Shown one piece after another: positions 17,056 through 26,444 of a DNA stretch of 64,000 nt. This stretch comes from Lipingzhangella_A rawalii (GTDB lineage Bacteria > Actinomycetota > Actinomycetes > Streptosporangiales > Streptosporangiaceae), in assembly GCF_031628175.1 (NCBI RefSeq), contig NZ_JAVLVT010000003.1:558001-622000 (forward strand). The letters are read 5' to 3'. Every line of letters starts with the position of its first letter. The stretch's first letter is position 1. Made by a program: the position numbers and the translations under genes. The notes beneath the pieces are model-generated. The model saw only the letters and a list, made by a program, of their open reading frames with translations. It was not told the DNA's origin and searched no databases.

Positions 17056-18090
17056 ATGGTTGGGTCGTTCCTGGAACGAGGCGCAGCCGCAGCCACCTGG
17101 GTGGGGGCGGTGGTGGTGGCTGTGGTTCTGCTGGCGTTGATGGTGACCGTGGCCTTCCCCGCGAGGGATGCACCCCCGCTGCCGGCTATGGCACCTTCGC
17201 TCTCGCCTGTGGGGGGATCGGGGCTGGTCGGCGCGACCGGGGTGTGGCAGGACGCGTGTTCGCCGGGCGGGGCGGCGCGACTGGCCGATCCGCCCGAGCC
17301 CGCGGAGGATCAGACGTACCGCGATCCGCACGCACTAAGCCAGGAGGAGGCCGCCGAGCTCGATCGCCAGCTCCGCCAGGCCGCCCCGGAGCGCATCCCG
17401 GAGCAGCATGGAGCCCGCACGATTCCGGTGGTACTGCACGTCGTGGCCGACACCGATGGCACCGGGGAGCTCAGCCGCGACACGGTCCAGGAACAGGTGA
17501 CGGTGCTCAACGATGCCTTCTCCGGCGCCTACGGCGGATTCGACACCGGGTTCCGGTTCTCGCTGCGAGAGGTGACCCGCACCACGGACGATGCCTGGTT
17601 CCACAGGTTCGCGGCCAACGAACGGGAGGTGAAACGCGAGCTGCGCGTCGGTGGACCGGAGGTGCTGAACATTTACTCCACCCGCCTGGGTGCCGGTGTG
17701 CTCGGCCGGTCGACGTTTCCCCAGGATTACGCCGAGCGTCCGTACAACGACGGTGTGGTCATCGACCATCGCAGCGTCCCCGGCGGTGCGCACACCAACT
17801 TCGACCTGGGGCACACCGCGACCCACGAGGTGGGGCACTGGCTCGGCCTGTTCCACACCTTCCAGAACGGGTGTGCGTATCCGGGCGACTACGTCGCCGA
17901 CACCCCATACGAACGGATCCAGGCCACAGGCTGCCCCGAGGGCCGCAACACCTGCCCTCACCGGTGGGGAACCGACCCGGTGCACAACTTCATGAACTAT
18001 TCCGACGACGCCTGCATGTCGGAGTTCACTGCCGGACAGGCGCACCGGATGGCCATGGCCTGGTACGCCTTCCGGGATCCGGTGGGGTGA
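17056..18090 (+). CDS. Secreted or membrane-anchored zinc metalloprotease (M43-like)
   Basis: A 344-residue protein with an N-terminal membrane segment or uncleaved signal (TWVGAVVVAVVLLALMVTVAF) and an extracellular protease domain. The metzincin zinc motif is complete: ATHEVGHWLGLFHTF (HExxHxxGxxH), followed by NFMNYSDDACMSEF, the Met-turn of the pappalysin/M43 group. Four cysteines between the two motifs (GCAYPGD, TGCPEGRNTCP and the Met-turn cysteine) fit conserved disulfides. I chose the ATG at 17056; the frame is open upstream without a ribosome site. It stands alone between the helicase and trpS. Confidence 0.9.
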   Translation: MVGSFLERGAAAATWVGAVVVAVVLLALMVTVAFPARDAPPLPAMAPSLSPVGGSGLVGATGVWQDACSPGGAARLADPPEPAEDQTYRDPHALSQEEAAELDRQLRQAAPERIPEQHGARTIPVVLHVVADTDGTGELSRDTVQEQVTVLNDAFSGAYGGFDTGFRFSLREVTRTTDDAWFHRFAANEREVKRELRVGGPEVLNIYSTRLGAGVLGRSTFPQDYAERPYNDGVVIDHRSVPGGAHTNFDLGHTATHEVGHWLGLFHTFQNGCAYPGDYVADTPYERIQATGCPEGRNTCPHRWGTDPVHNFMNYSDDACMSEFTAGQAHRMAMAWYAFRDPVG

Positions 18091-18278
18091 GCCGCGGTGG
18101 GAGCCGGTCCGGGCCTTCGTGCGCGCCACCCACCATCCAGGGGAACGGGACACACCGGGACAACTGGTGGCTGCCCACCGGGGGATCGCGGGCTCCCGAC
18201 GCATCGCGGGGCTCGTCTGGATGGTGTCGGGTTCGCAGTTGCTCAGCCGATGCGGGGAGCGCCGTTAAGCTGGGTGGC

Positions 18279-19298
18279 ATGGCAGCGACCACCACCTACC
18301 TGACCGGCATTCAGACCTCGGGAATGCCGCACATCGGCAACTATGTCGGTGCGATCCAACCCGCACTCACGTTGGCCGACTCCGGGCCGGACGTCGAGTC
18401 CATGTACTTCCTCGCGGACTATCACTCGCTGAACTCCACGAAGGATCCGCAGAAGCTGCGCGAGGACATCCGTTCGGTCGCCGCCACGTGGCTTGCCTGC
18501 GGGCTGGACCCCACCCGTACCATCCTGTATCGCCAGTCCGGCGTGCCCGAGGTATTCGAGCTCGCCACCATCCTCAGCACGGTAACCGCCAAGGGCCTGA
18601 TGAACCGGGCACACGCCTACAAGGCCGCGCGGGACCGCAACGCCGAGGCCGGCAGTGCCGACCTGGACGCCGGGGTGAACATGGGTCTGTTCAACTACCC
18701 GATTCTCATGGCCGCCGACATCCTGGTGATGGAGACGAACTACGTGCCGGTGGGCCGAGACCAGGCCCAGCACATCGAGTACGCGGCCGACATCGCGGGG
18801 GCGTTCAACCACCTGTACGGCGAGAACTACGGATTCCCAGTGCCGCAGGGCCGCTACCCCGAGGGCGAGGGCAGCGTGCTCCCCGGAATCGACGGCCGGA
18901 AGATGAGCAAGTCCTACGACAACCACATCCCGATTTTCCTGCCCGAGAACCGGCTGAAGAAGTTGGTGCGGCGCATCCCCACCGACTCCACCCCGGTGGC
19001 GGAACCCAAGGACCCGGACAGCTCGGTTCCGTTCCGGCTCTACGAGCAGTTCGCCGACGCCGACCAGGTGGCCGCGATGCGCAAGCGCCTGGAGGCCGGC
19101 GGAACGGGCTGGGGCGAGGTGAAGGACGCACTGTTCGAGACACTCAACGCGACCTTCGCCGGCATGCGGGAGCGTTACGAGCAGCTGGTCGCTGCGGACA
19201 GTGAGCTCGACGATATCCTCGCCGACGGGGCGGAGCGGGCCCGCACGCGGGCCCGTGCGACCCTCGCTCGGGTGCGGTACGCGATCGGGATGGACTGA
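18279..19298 (+). CDS. trpS: Tryptophanyl-tRNA synthetase
   Basis: A 339-residue class I aminoacyl-tRNA synthetase that charges tRNA-Trp. The HIGH signature appears as MPHIGNYVG (residues 16-24) and KMSKS as GRKMSKSYDNH; MNRAHAYKA and VPVGRDQAQHIEYAADIA lie between. ATG at 18279, where the typical N-terminus TTTYLTGIQTSG begins. The 188 bases upstream hold no gene. In several actinomycetes a second TrpS confers indolmycin resistance; nothing here points to that, so this is taken as the housekeeping enzyme. Confidence 0.95.
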   Translation: MAATTTYLTGIQTSGMPHIGNYVGAIQPALTLADSGPDVESMYFLADYHSLNSTKDPQKLREDIRSVAATWLACGLDPTRTILYRQSGVPEVFELATILSTVTAKGLMNRAHAYKAARDRNAEAGSADLDAGVNMGLFNYPILMAADILVMETNYVPVGRDQAQHIEYAADIAGAFNHLYGENYGFPVPQGRYPEGEGSVLPGIDGRKMSKSYDNHIPIFLPENRLKKLVRRIPTDSTPVAEPKDPDSSVPFRLYEQFADADQVAAMRKRLEAGGTGWGEVKDALFETLNATFAGMRERYEQLVAADSELDDILADGAERARTRARATLARVRYAIGMD

Positions 19299-19334
19299 GA
19301 CCCGGCGGGCAGTACGGGGGTGTTCGGCCCATAC

Positions 19335-19790
19335 TCACAGCTGCCTGGTCATGAACACGCTATTGGGGTCGGGACGGTAGTCCGCGAACGGTGCGCAGGA
19401 TTCGAACCCGAACTTCGCGTACAGCTGCCGGGCAGGCCGGAAGAACTCGGCGCTGCCGGTCTCCAGGCTCAGCCGCGTGAACCCCCGGCGCGTGGCCTCG
19501 TCGAGGATGTGCGTGAGCAGCAGCGTCGCCACCCCGGAGCGCTGGCGGCGCGGAGCCGTGCGCATCGCCTTCACCTCCGCGTGCGTCGGGTCCAGCCCCT
19601 TGAGCGCGCCGCACCCCACGACGGTGCCGTCGTCCCACACCGACCAGAACGTGATCCCGGGACCGCGCAGCCCGTCCAGGTCGAGAGCGTGCTTGCTCTC
19701 CGGGGGCGTGACGGCACGCATCTCGCGCAGGTGCTCTTCCAGAAATTCCGCGATCTGTGCCTGCGCCGGGTCGCCAGCCACGATCCGCAT
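19335..19790 (-). CDS. GNAT family N-acetyltransferase
   Basis: A 151-residue acetyl-CoA-dependent acetyltransferase. Motif A is visible as VKAMRTAPRRQRSGVATLLL (the R/QxxGxG/A loop), followed by LSLETGSAEFFRPARQLYAKFGFE, the C-terminal strand-helix of GNATs. The ATG at 19790 has AGGAGG 9 bases upstream and fixes the start. Resembles the PhnO/YafP-like generic GNATs; substrate unknown. Confidence 0.88.
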   Translation of the reverse strand: MRIVAGDPAQAQIAEFLEEHLREMRAVTPPESKHALDLDGLRGPGITFWSVWDDGTVVGCGALKGLDPTHAEVKAMRTAPRRQRSGVATLLLTHILDEATRRGFTRLSLETGSAEFFRPARQLYAKFGFESCAPFADYRPDPNSVFMTRQL

Positions 19791-19892
19791 GTCGGGTGCC
19801 CTCCTCGGTGTTTCGGGACGGAGGTAACAGGATAGCCACGGGCACACTGCCGCCGCCCGTGGCCGACGGCGGGCGGTACAGGCGGCGCTTCA

Positions 19893-21237
19893 TCACGCTT
19901 CGGTGCGGCCCAGGCGCCGTTCCAGACAGCTGAGGCCGTCCACCAGGCACGTGGTGAGTGCCAGCACCGGGAGTGTTCCCACCGCGCCGGGGATCCGCCG
20001 GGGGTTGCGGGCCAGTGTGTCGAGCTGGTCGCGCAGCCCGACCGCCGCGAGGAGCGCCACGAGTCCCAGTGCCCCCAGGGCGATCAGTGCCACCTGCGTC
20101 CCGGACATCGACCCCATGTCCGCCGGGCGCACGACGACCTGTACCTGGTTGGTGGACGGCTGGGTGAAGTACAGGTTGCCGTGCGGGTCCAGAGCGAGCG
20201 CATCCGGTGGAGAGCGCGTGGTGGTGGAGTCGTCCTCCTCGGACTCACTGTCCACGATGGTGTCGATGGTGCCGTCCGGGCGCACCATGCGCACGCCATG
20301 GGAGCTGGCGAGGTAGACACGGTCGTCCTCGTCCACGGTGACACCCGCGGGACTAGAGCTGAGCCTCGGTGGCCGGGCCGCCGTCGCCCGCATAGCCGGG
20401 GTCGCCCGTTCCCGCGACGACCTGGAGGGAACCGTCGGGAGCGACGCGGAACACCGCGGCACGATTCTCCACGGTGACGTACACCGCGCCGGTGGAGTCC
20501 AACGCCACACTCTGCGGCCGGGGCAGGTGGGCCTCGGCCGCCTCTGTCGCCTCGGTGAGGGGGTCTCCGCCGCCGCCCGCGAGCGTGTCGATCTCGCCGT
20601 CGGTGTCGACGACCCGGATCCGGTCGTTGCTGGTGTCGGCGATATAGAGGGTGCCCGCGTCGCCCACGGCGACATCCAACGCCCTGTAGAGCGCGGCCTC
20701 GATCGCGGGGCCACCGTCCCCACCGTCGCCATCGCCGCGGAAGTCCGCGCCGCTGTCGTCCCCACTGCCGTCGACCACGGTGGTGAATTCCCCATCGGGG
20801 TCGATCACTCGTAGGTCGTTGCGCGCGGCCACGTACACCGCGTCGGTTTCGTCCGTGGCCACCGCGATGGGGGCGTTGCCGGGGCCATAGATCCAATCGT
20901 CGACGTCGGTGTCCTCGGTTTCCGGGGAGCGCTCACCTCGGGTTCCGGGAACCGTGTCGATCGTGCCGTCCGGTTCGACCACGCGCAGGCGCTGATTGTC
21001 CCGATCAGCGATGTAGAGGGTGCCGCCGCTGTCCAGGTCGATGTTCAGGCGATCGTTGAGCCGCGCGTCCACCGCGTCGTGGCCGTCCCCGGAGTAGCCG
21101 GACTCGCCGGTGCCCGCAACGGTGACGACCGAGCCCCGCGGTGGCTCGTCCGTACCGGACGCGGGGGTGGGCTGGTGGAGCAGCAGCACGATGCACACGG
21201 CGGACGCGATGGCCGACACGGATCGGATTCGGGGCAC
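19893..21237 (-). pseudogene. NHL-repeat extracytoplasmic protein, frameshifted
   Basis: A gene for a beta-propeller protein split into two frames. The first part (21237-20353) has a signal peptide (SAIASAVCIVLLLHQPTPASG) and several NHL repeats of the form GTLYIADTSNDRIRVVDTDG. It hits TAG right after GGPATEAQL. The next frame continues the same repeat (SSPAGVTVDEDDRVYLASSHG) and ends with a membrane helix (TQVALIALGALGLVALLAAVG) and a cytoplasmic tail. The full span is 3n+1 bases, i.e. one extra base near 20356 at CTCTAGTCC. The protein would be an acidic, membrane-anchored propeller of about 447 residues. A sequencing error cannot be excluded, nor can +1 frameshifting at CUC-UAG, though that is less likely. 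Confidence 0.8.
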
Positions 21238-21412
21238 GCTTGGAGTCCAAGATCAATCGGGGCGGGGACAAGCTGAGCGTAGTGTGGGCGTGCGTCGCGG
21301 GGCTATTTCCTGGCCGGACCTGGTCAGGCGACGTCCTGTCCCGTCCTGCCGGAGGGTGCCCGTGCTCCGGTCCGAGTGGCCCCATGGGAACCGTGTCGCC
21401 GGGGTCCGCCGG

Positions 21413-21997
21413 TTACGTGGCCACGCGTGGCTGTCCAGACACCTCAATCTGGGCGGCGCGTAGCTCCTCCAGTGCCGCGGTCACGGTCGGCTCGGCCACA
21501 CCCGCGGTGAGGTCGAGCCGGACCCGGGTGGCGAAACCGTTGCGTGCCGCGTCGAGTGCGGTGGCCCGGACGCAGTGGTCCGTGGCGATGCCCACCACCT
21601 CCACCGTGTCCACACCGCGGGAGCGTAGCCATTCGGCCAGCGGGGTGTGGTCCTCGGTTTCCCCTTCGAAACCGCTGTATCCGTCGGAGTACTGTCCCTT
21701 GTCGAAGACGCTCTCCACCCGGCTGGTGTCCAGACTGGGGTGGAAGTCCGCGCCTGGCGTCCTAGCCCGGCAGTGCGGGGGCCAGGACCGCACGAAGTCG
21801 GGTTCGTCGGAGAAGTGGGCTCCGGGGTCGATATGGTAGTCACGGGTGGCTACGACGTGGGAGTAGTCCGCGGCATGTTCGGCGAGGAATGTCGACAGGT
21901 CCGCGGCCAGCTGGGCGCCTCCGGCGACCGCGAGGCTCCCGCCCTCGCAGAAGTCGTTCTGCACGTCGACCACGATGAGTGCCGGTGCTGGGGACAT
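21413..21997 (-). CDS. pncA: Nicotinamidase
   Basis: A 194-residue cysteine hydrolase of the isochorismatase fold that converts nicotinamide to nicotinate for NAD salvage (the family also activates pyrazinamide). Catalytic triad: Asp11 in VVDVQNDF, Lys100 in VFDKGQYSDGYSGF, Cys142 in ATDHCVRATA. Metal ligands in TRDYHIDPGAHF. ATG at 21997 with AGGAGG 6 bases upstream. The start overlaps the pncB stop by one base (TGATG), so the two are translationally coupled. Confidence 0.95.
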   Translation of the reverse strand: MSPAPALIVVDVQNDFCEGGSLAVAGGAQLAADLSTFLAEHAADYSHVVATRDYHIDPGAHFSDEPDFVRSWPPHCRARTPGADFHPSLDTSRVESVFDKGQYSDGYSGFEGETEDHTPLAEWLRSRGVDTVEVVGIATDHCVRATALDAARNGFATRVRLDLTAGVAEPTVTAALEELRAAQIEVSGQPRVAT

Positions 21998-23358
21998 CAC
22001 GTCCTCCTCTGTTCCGGTGTGTCTGTGCGGTTCTCGAAGATGGTGGGGATGGCCGGCTCGCCCCGGGACATGCGTCGCGCGGCCGGCGGAAGCGCACTGC
22101 GTGTCGCGGCGTGGCGGCGGCGGGCCGTGTCGAGCGACTCCTGGTGGACAACCTTCCCGCCGTCGACCAGTTTCACCAGGCGGGGCTCCTCGAACGCGGC
22201 CGGTTCGGGCTCGTGAGCATAGACGACCTCCGCCGTTGCGGTCCGCGTGTCCGGATCGAACCGCCGCACCGGCCACTTGCGGCCACCGAGGGTGGGCTTG
22301 CCCACGGAACGTTTGGCCACGGGCAGGAGGGGTGCGTCCGGGGCGGCATGTTCCGCGCGGGCAACCAGCTTGTAGACCAGTGCGGCTGTCGGTGCTCCGG
22401 AACCCGTCACCACGCTCGTCCCCACGCCGTAGCCGTCCACGGGCGCCACGGCCAGGGCCTGGATGGCGTGCTCGTCCAGGTCTCCGGTGACCACAACCCG
22501 GGTGTCTCGGGCGCCGTGCGCGTCCAACAGGGCGCGAAGCTGGCTGGCCTGTTCGCTTAGGTCCCCGGAGTCGATGCGGACGGCACCCAGCTCCGTGCCG
22601 GCGAGCTCGATCCCGATACGGGTTGCCGCGGTCACGTCGTAGGTGTCGACGAGCAGGGTGGTGCCGGGGCCCAGCGCGGACAGCTGTGCGGCGAAGGCCT
22701 CGCGTTCCGTTCCATGCAGGAGGGTGAAGGCGTGGGCACTGGTGCCCGCGGTGGGCACACCGTGGGCCTGACCGGCCGCCAGGTTCGACGTGGAGGCGAA
22801 GCCAGCGATGTAGGCGGCGCGGGCAGCGGCCACCGCTGCCTGCTCGTGGGTGCGCCGGGAGCCCATCTCGATCAGGGGACGCTGGCCGGCCGCGGTCACC
22901 ATGCGGGAGGCGGCGGTTGCGACGGCGCAGTCGTGGTTGAAGATGGACAGGGCCAGGGTCTCCAGAAGCACGGCCTCGGCGAAGGTGGCTTCGACCACGA
23001 GGATCGGAGATCCGGGGAGATAGCAGTCGCCCTCGGGGTAGCCCCAGATATCGCCGCGGAACTCGTAGCCGGCCAGCCACTCCAGGGTGGCCTCGTCCAC
23101 GACCTGCTCGCGGCTGAGGAAGTCCAGCACCGGCGTATCGAACCGGAAACGTTCGAGTGCGTCCAGGAACCGCGTGGTCCCGGCGACCACACCGTAGCGG
23201 CGACCGCCCGGCAGGTGGCGCGCGAACATCTCGAAGACCGTGCGGCGTTCGGCCGCGCCGCTGGCCAGGGCGCTGCGCAGCATGGTCAACTCGTACCGGT
23301 CGGTGAGGAGCGCGGTGCTGGCGGGGCCGGCCGCGCTCGCTCCGGAGAAGTCCGTCAT
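21997..23358 (-). CDS. pncB: Nicotinate phosphoribosyltransferase
   Basis: A 453-residue enzyme making nicotinate mononucleotide from nicotinate and PRPP, the step after nicotinamidase in the Preiss-Handler pathway. Seen: TDRYELTMLRSAL at the N-terminus, IEMGSRRTHEQAAVAAARAAY, VRIDSGDLSEQA and DGYGVGTSVVTGSGAP. ATG at 23358. First gene of the pncB-pncA operon, divergent from clpS, as is usual in actinobacteria. Confidence 0.95.
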   Translation of the reverse strand: MTDFSGASAAGPASTALLTDRYELTMLRSALASGAAERRTVFEMFARHLPGGRRYGVVAGTTRFLDALERFRFDTPVLDFLSREQVVDEATLEWLAGYEFRGDIWGYPEGDCYLPGSPILVVEATFAEAVLLETLALSIFNHDCAVATAASRMVTAAGQRPLIEMGSRRTHEQAAVAAARAAYIAGFASTSNLAAGQAHGVPTAGTSAHAFTLLHGTEREAFAAQLSALGPGTTLLVDTYDVTAATRIGIELAGTELGAVRIDSGDLSEQASQLRALLDAHGARDTRVVVTGDLDEHAIQALAVAPVDGYGVGTSVVTGSGAPTAALVYKLVARAEHAAPDAPLLPVAKRSVGKPTLGGRKWPVRRFDPDTRTATAEVVYAHEPEPAAFEEPRLVKLVDGGKVVHQESLDTARRRHAATRSALPPAARRMSRGEPAIPTIFENRTDTPEQRRT

Positions 23359-23509
23359 ACTGTTCAGCCTAGTTTGTGCCTGTCGGTAACAAAATCCTAG
23401 GCCGCGGAAACGTGGGTTTCCGGTTCTGCGGGAAGGAATGGAACAATTACCGTGGACAAGGAGCGGGGCCATCTGTGGCGCGGAGCGGGACGAAGAAGGT
23501 GATGAAGCT

Positions 23510-23800
23510 ATGCCGACGGCGCCGGTCGAACTGGAGCGGCCGGATACCGAGCACACCGCCAAGCCCGAGCTGCCCTGGGTGACGATCGTGTGGAACGACC
23601 CGGTGAATCTGGTGTCGTATGTCACCTACGTGTTTCAGCAGGTCTTCGGCTACTCCCGTCGCAAGGCACATAAGCTCACCATGGAGGTCCATCACAACGG
23701 GCGTGCCGTGGTTTCCAGCGGGTCGCGTGAGGAGATGGAGCGCGACGTGGCGACGCTGCACGACTACGGGTTGTGGGCGACGCTTCAGCAGGACAAGTAG
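23510..23800 (+). CDS. clpS: ATP-dependent Clp protease adaptor ClpS
   Basis: A 96-residue adaptor that delivers N-end-rule substrates to ClpC/ClpP. The core is typical: WVTIVWNDPVNLVSYVTYVF, GYSRRKAHKLTMEVHHNGRAVV. Start at ATG 23510, preceded by AAGG. A 150-base intergenic region separates it from the divergent pncB. The DUF2017 gene follows after 32 bases, a conserved actinobacterial pair. Confidence 0.95.
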   Translation: MPTAPVELERPDTEHTAKPELPWVTIVWNDPVNLVSYVTYVFQQVFGYSRRKAHKLTMEVHHNGRAVVSSGSREEMERDVATLHDYGLWATLQQDK

Positions 23801-23832
23801 CCCCGAGACAGGCGAGAGGGAGCACGACCCCG

Positions 23833-24420
23833 ATGGCGTTTGGTGGGTTTCGCGGTCTGCGGGGCGGTGGAGTCCGGATCGAGCTGGACTCGGAGGAGGC
23901 GACGGTCCTACGGTCCATGGCCCAGCTCGTCCTGGAGCTGGTGGAGGCACCGGAGGAGCAGGACGAGCTCGCGGCCATGGTGGGGATCGGAAGCAACAGC
24001 GAGACCCCCGAGGATCCGGTCCTGGCCCGGCTGTTGCCCGACGCCTATGCGAAGGACGGCGAGGAGGGGGCGACGGCCGCAGCGGAGTTTCGGCGCTACA
24101 CCGAGGACGGGCTGCGGCAGAGTAAACGCGCGAACGCTGCCGCGATGCTGGCCAGTATTCCGGAGTCCGGGGGGCAGGTCGAGCTGGACGCGGAGACCGC
24201 CCAGGCCTGGATGAAGTCGCTGAACGACGTCCGGCTGATCCTGGGAACCCGGTTGAACGTTGACGAGGAGACCCTCACACAGCGAGAGCAGGACCGGCAG
24301 AGCCGGCAGGGTCGGCGAGGAGGTGGGGGTGAGGACGCCGAGGCGACCGAGGCCGCGCTCAACATTTACGACTGGCTCAGTGGGATGCAGGACTCTCTGA
24401 TCCGGGCCATCCAGGACTAG
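23833..24420 (+). CDS. DUF2017 family protein
   Basis: A 195-residue protein of the actinobacterial DUF2017 family, regularly placed after clpS. It is acidic and mostly helical: IELDSEEATVLRSMAQLVLELVE at the N-terminus, AWMKSLNDVRLILGTRLNVDEE, and ALNIYDWLSGMQDSLI at the C-terminus. Function unknown; the constant pairing suggests a link with Clp proteolysis or with the cysteine operon that follows. ATG at 23833. Confidence 0.88.
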   Translation: MAFGGFRGLRGGGVRIELDSEEATVLRSMAQLVLELVEAPEEQDELAAMVGIGSNSETPEDPVLARLLPDAYAKDGEEGATAAAEFRRYTEDGLRQSKRANAAAMLASIPESGGQVELDAETAQAWMKSLNDVRLILGTRLNVDEETLTQREQDRQSRQGRRGGGGEDAEATEAALNIYDWLSGMQDSLIRAIQD

Positions 24421-24472
24421 GATATTCCTACCTATCTGATGGGTATGGATTGGGAGAGGCTAGGCTGGGTCT

Positions 24473-24880
24473 ATGCTCAGGATTGATCGTTCGATCTACG
24501 ACAAGATTGTCGCGCATGCGCGCAGGGACCATCCGGACGAGGCGTGCGGCGTGGTGGCCGGCCCTGAGGGTACGGATCGCCCGGAACGGTTCATCGAGAT
24601 GATCAATGCGGAGCGCTCGCCCACCTTCTACCGCTTCGACTCCCACGAGCAGCTGCGCGTGTGGCGGGAGATGGACGATCGGGACGAGGAACCCGTGGTC
24701 ATCTACCACTCGCACACCGCGACCGAGGCCTATCCCTCGCGTACCGACATCTCCTACGCCCATGAGCCGGGTGCCCACTACGTTCTGGTGTCCACCCGGG
24801 ATCCCGAGACCGTGGAGTTCCGCTCCTACCGGATCGTGGACGGCGAGGTCACCGAAGAAGAGGTCGAGATCGTTCCGTAG
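24473..24880 (+). CDS. mec: JAMM metalloprotease Mec, CysO-cysteine peptidase
   Basis: A 135-residue MPN/JAB1 zinc peptidase that releases cysteine from the CysO-cysteine adduct. The complete zinc motif is seen: Glu23 (DEACG), His79-x-His81 (YHSHTATEAYPSRTD), Ser89 and Asp92. The order mec-cysO-cysM matches the Mycobacterium tuberculosis operon. ATG at 24473, 52 bases after the DUF2017 gene. Two hairpins separate it from cysO. Confidence 0.93.
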   Translation: MLRIDRSIYDKIVAHARRDHPDEACGVVAGPEGTDRPERFIEMINAERSPTFYRFDSHEQLRVWREMDDRDEEPVVIYHSHTATEAYPSRTDISYAHEPGAHYVLVSTRDPETVEFRSYRIVDGEVTEEEVEIVP

Positions 24881-24910
24881 CGCGGGTCTTCTGCGGAATG
24901 CGCCCGTATC

Positions 24911-24950
24911 GGTGGGTTGTTACCCGCCAGGGACCGGAACCATCCGGTCC
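24911..24950 (+). promoter_or_regulatory. Two tandem hairpins between mec and cysO
   Basis: GGTGGGT/ACCCGCC (24911-24928, 4-base loop) is followed directly by a perfect 8-base stem GGACCGGA/TCCGGTCC (24931-24950, 4-base loop). They sit in the 111-base gap 42 bases ahead of the cysO start and could attenuate read-through or set mRNA stability. No known riboswitch class was recognised. Confidence 0.5.
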
Positions 24951-24991
24951 GCCCATGTTCAGCCCCAGTGAGCAACGGAGAAGAGAAGCCC

Positions 24992-25270
24992 ATGGCAATC
25001 GAGGTCCGCATCCCCACGATCCTGCGGGACTACACCGGCGGGGCCAAGACCGTCGAGGGCAGCGGCGGCACACTCGGCGAGCTTGTCAGTGATCTCGACG
25101 CCCGGCACCCGGGAATCGCGGCACGGATCGTGGAGGAGGGCAAGCTGCGCCGGTTCGTGAACGTGTACCTCAACGACGAGGACGTGCGGTTCCTCGGCGG
25201 GATCGACACGGCTGTATCCGACGGGGACACCGTGACCGTGCTGCCGGCCGTGGCCGGCGGACGGCTCTAG
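24992..25270 (+). CDS. cysO: Sulfur carrier protein CysO (MoaD/ThiS-like)
   Basis: A 92-residue ubiquitin-fold sulfur carrier. Its C-terminal diGly is thiocarboxylated and donates sulfur to O-phosphoserine on CysM. The fold is recognisable: VRIPTILRDYTGGAKTVEG, RFVNVYLNDEDVRFLGGIDT, and VTVLPAVAGG. Unusually, two residues follow the diGly (GGRL, Gly89-Gly90-Arg91-Leu92), so trimming would be needed before activation. Start at ATG 24992 with GGAGAAG upstream. Confidence 0.92.
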   Translation: MAIEVRIPTILRDYTGGAKTVEGSGGTLGELVSDLDARHPGIAARIVEEGKLRRFVNVYLNDEDVRFLGGIDTAVSDGDTVTVLPAVAGGRL

Positions 25271-25292
25271 GCACGCCGGAGCGGTGTCGACG

Positions 25293-26240
25293 ATGCGTTA
25301 CGACTCCCTGCTGGACTCCCTCGGGCACACTCCGCTCGTGGGGTTGCCCGCCCTGTCCCCGAGCCCCGAAGTACGGCTGTGGGCCAAGCTGGAGGACCGC
25401 AACCCCACCGGATCGGTCAAGGACCGCACCGCCTTCTTCATGATCCAGCGGGCGGAGAAGGAGGGGCTGCTCCAGCCGGGCAGCACCATCCTGGAACCCA
25501 CCTCGGGCAACACCGGGATCTCGCTGGCGATGGTGGCCCAACTGCGGGGCTATCGCCTGGTGTGTGTCATGCCGGAGAACACCTCCGCCGAACGCACCCA
25601 ACTGTTGCGGATGTGGGGGGCGGAGATCCACTACTCTCCGGCCGCCGGTGGCTCCAATGAGGCGGTACGGGTCGCCAAGCAGATGGCGGAGGACAACCCC
25701 GACTGGGTCATGTTGTACCAGTACGGGAACGCTGCCAACGCCCAGGCGCACTACGAGACCACCGGTCCGGAGCTGCTCGCGGACCTCCCGGAGATCACCC
25801 ATTTCGTCGCCGGTCTGGGCACCACCGGCACGCTGATGGGGGTGGGGCGGTACCTGCGCGAGCAGCGCCCCCAGGTGCGCATCGTCGCCGCCGAGCCCCG
25901 GTACGGGGAGCTGGTCTACGGCCTCCGTAATCTCGACGAGGGCTTCGTCCCGGAGCTGTACGACGAGTCGGTGCTGACCACCCGGTTCTCGGTGCCTTCG
26001 GACGCCGCGCTGAAACGTACCCGCGAGCTGTTGACCCAGGAAGGGATCTTCGCCGGGGTCTCCACGGGTGGTGCGCTGCACGCCGCACTGGGGGAGGCGG
26101 CCAAGGCCACCAAGGCGGGGGAGCGCGCCGATATCGCGATCATCATCGCCGACGGTGGCTGGAAGTACCTGTCCACCGGGGCCTACGAGGGTACCCTCGC
26201 CGAGGCGGAAGAACGCCTGGAGGGGCAACTGTGGGCCTGA
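25293..26240 (+). CDS. cysM: CysO-dependent O-phosphoserine sulfhydrylase
   Basis: A 315-residue PLP enzyme that joins CysO-thiocarboxylate to O-phosphoserine, giving CysO-cysteine. PLP-lysine is Lys43 in NPTGSVKDRTA; the substrate loop is TSGNTGIS. Arg212 in VYGLRNLDEGFVPELYD corresponds to the arginine that selects phosphoserine in M. tuberculosis CysM. ATG at 25293 matches that protein's N-terminus; a GTG at 25284 would add three residues. Last gene of the operon. Confidence 0.94.
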   Translation: MRYDSLLDSLGHTPLVGLPALSPSPEVRLWAKLEDRNPTGSVKDRTAFFMIQRAEKEGLLQPGSTILEPTSGNTGISLAMVAQLRGYRLVCVMPENTSAERTQLLRMWGAEIHYSPAAGGSNEAVRVAKQMAEDNPDWVMLYQYGNAANAQAHYETTGPELLADLPEITHFVAGLGTTGTLMGVGRYLREQRPQVRIVAAEPRYGELVYGLRNLDEGFVPELYDESVLTTRFSVPSDAALKRTRELLTQEGIFAGVSTGGALHAALGEAAKATKAGERADIAIIIADGGWKYLSTGAYEGTLAEAEERLEGQLWA

Positions 26241-26444
26241 GGCGCTGACCACGCAGTCCGCACGGCCCGGATCCCGGATCCCGACGCCGCGCTGCCGGTC
26301 GGACCGCAACTGCGGCACCCGACCGGCCGGTGGTGAGCGTGTCCGTGCCGAACCCCTGTACTGCTGGGCTACCTGGCAGTGCCAGCGTCCTCCCGGCGCC
26401 GTCGGGGCGGTGGCGCTGTTCCTGGGATCAGGGGTCAACCTGGC

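Noticed and set aside
20345..20365. Programmed +1 frameshifting at CUC-UAG as the preferred explanation
   Set aside because: Unlike the RF2 CUU-UGA site, re-pairing after slippage would be poor and no upstream Shine-Dalgarno-like stimulator was noticed; decay or error is simpler.
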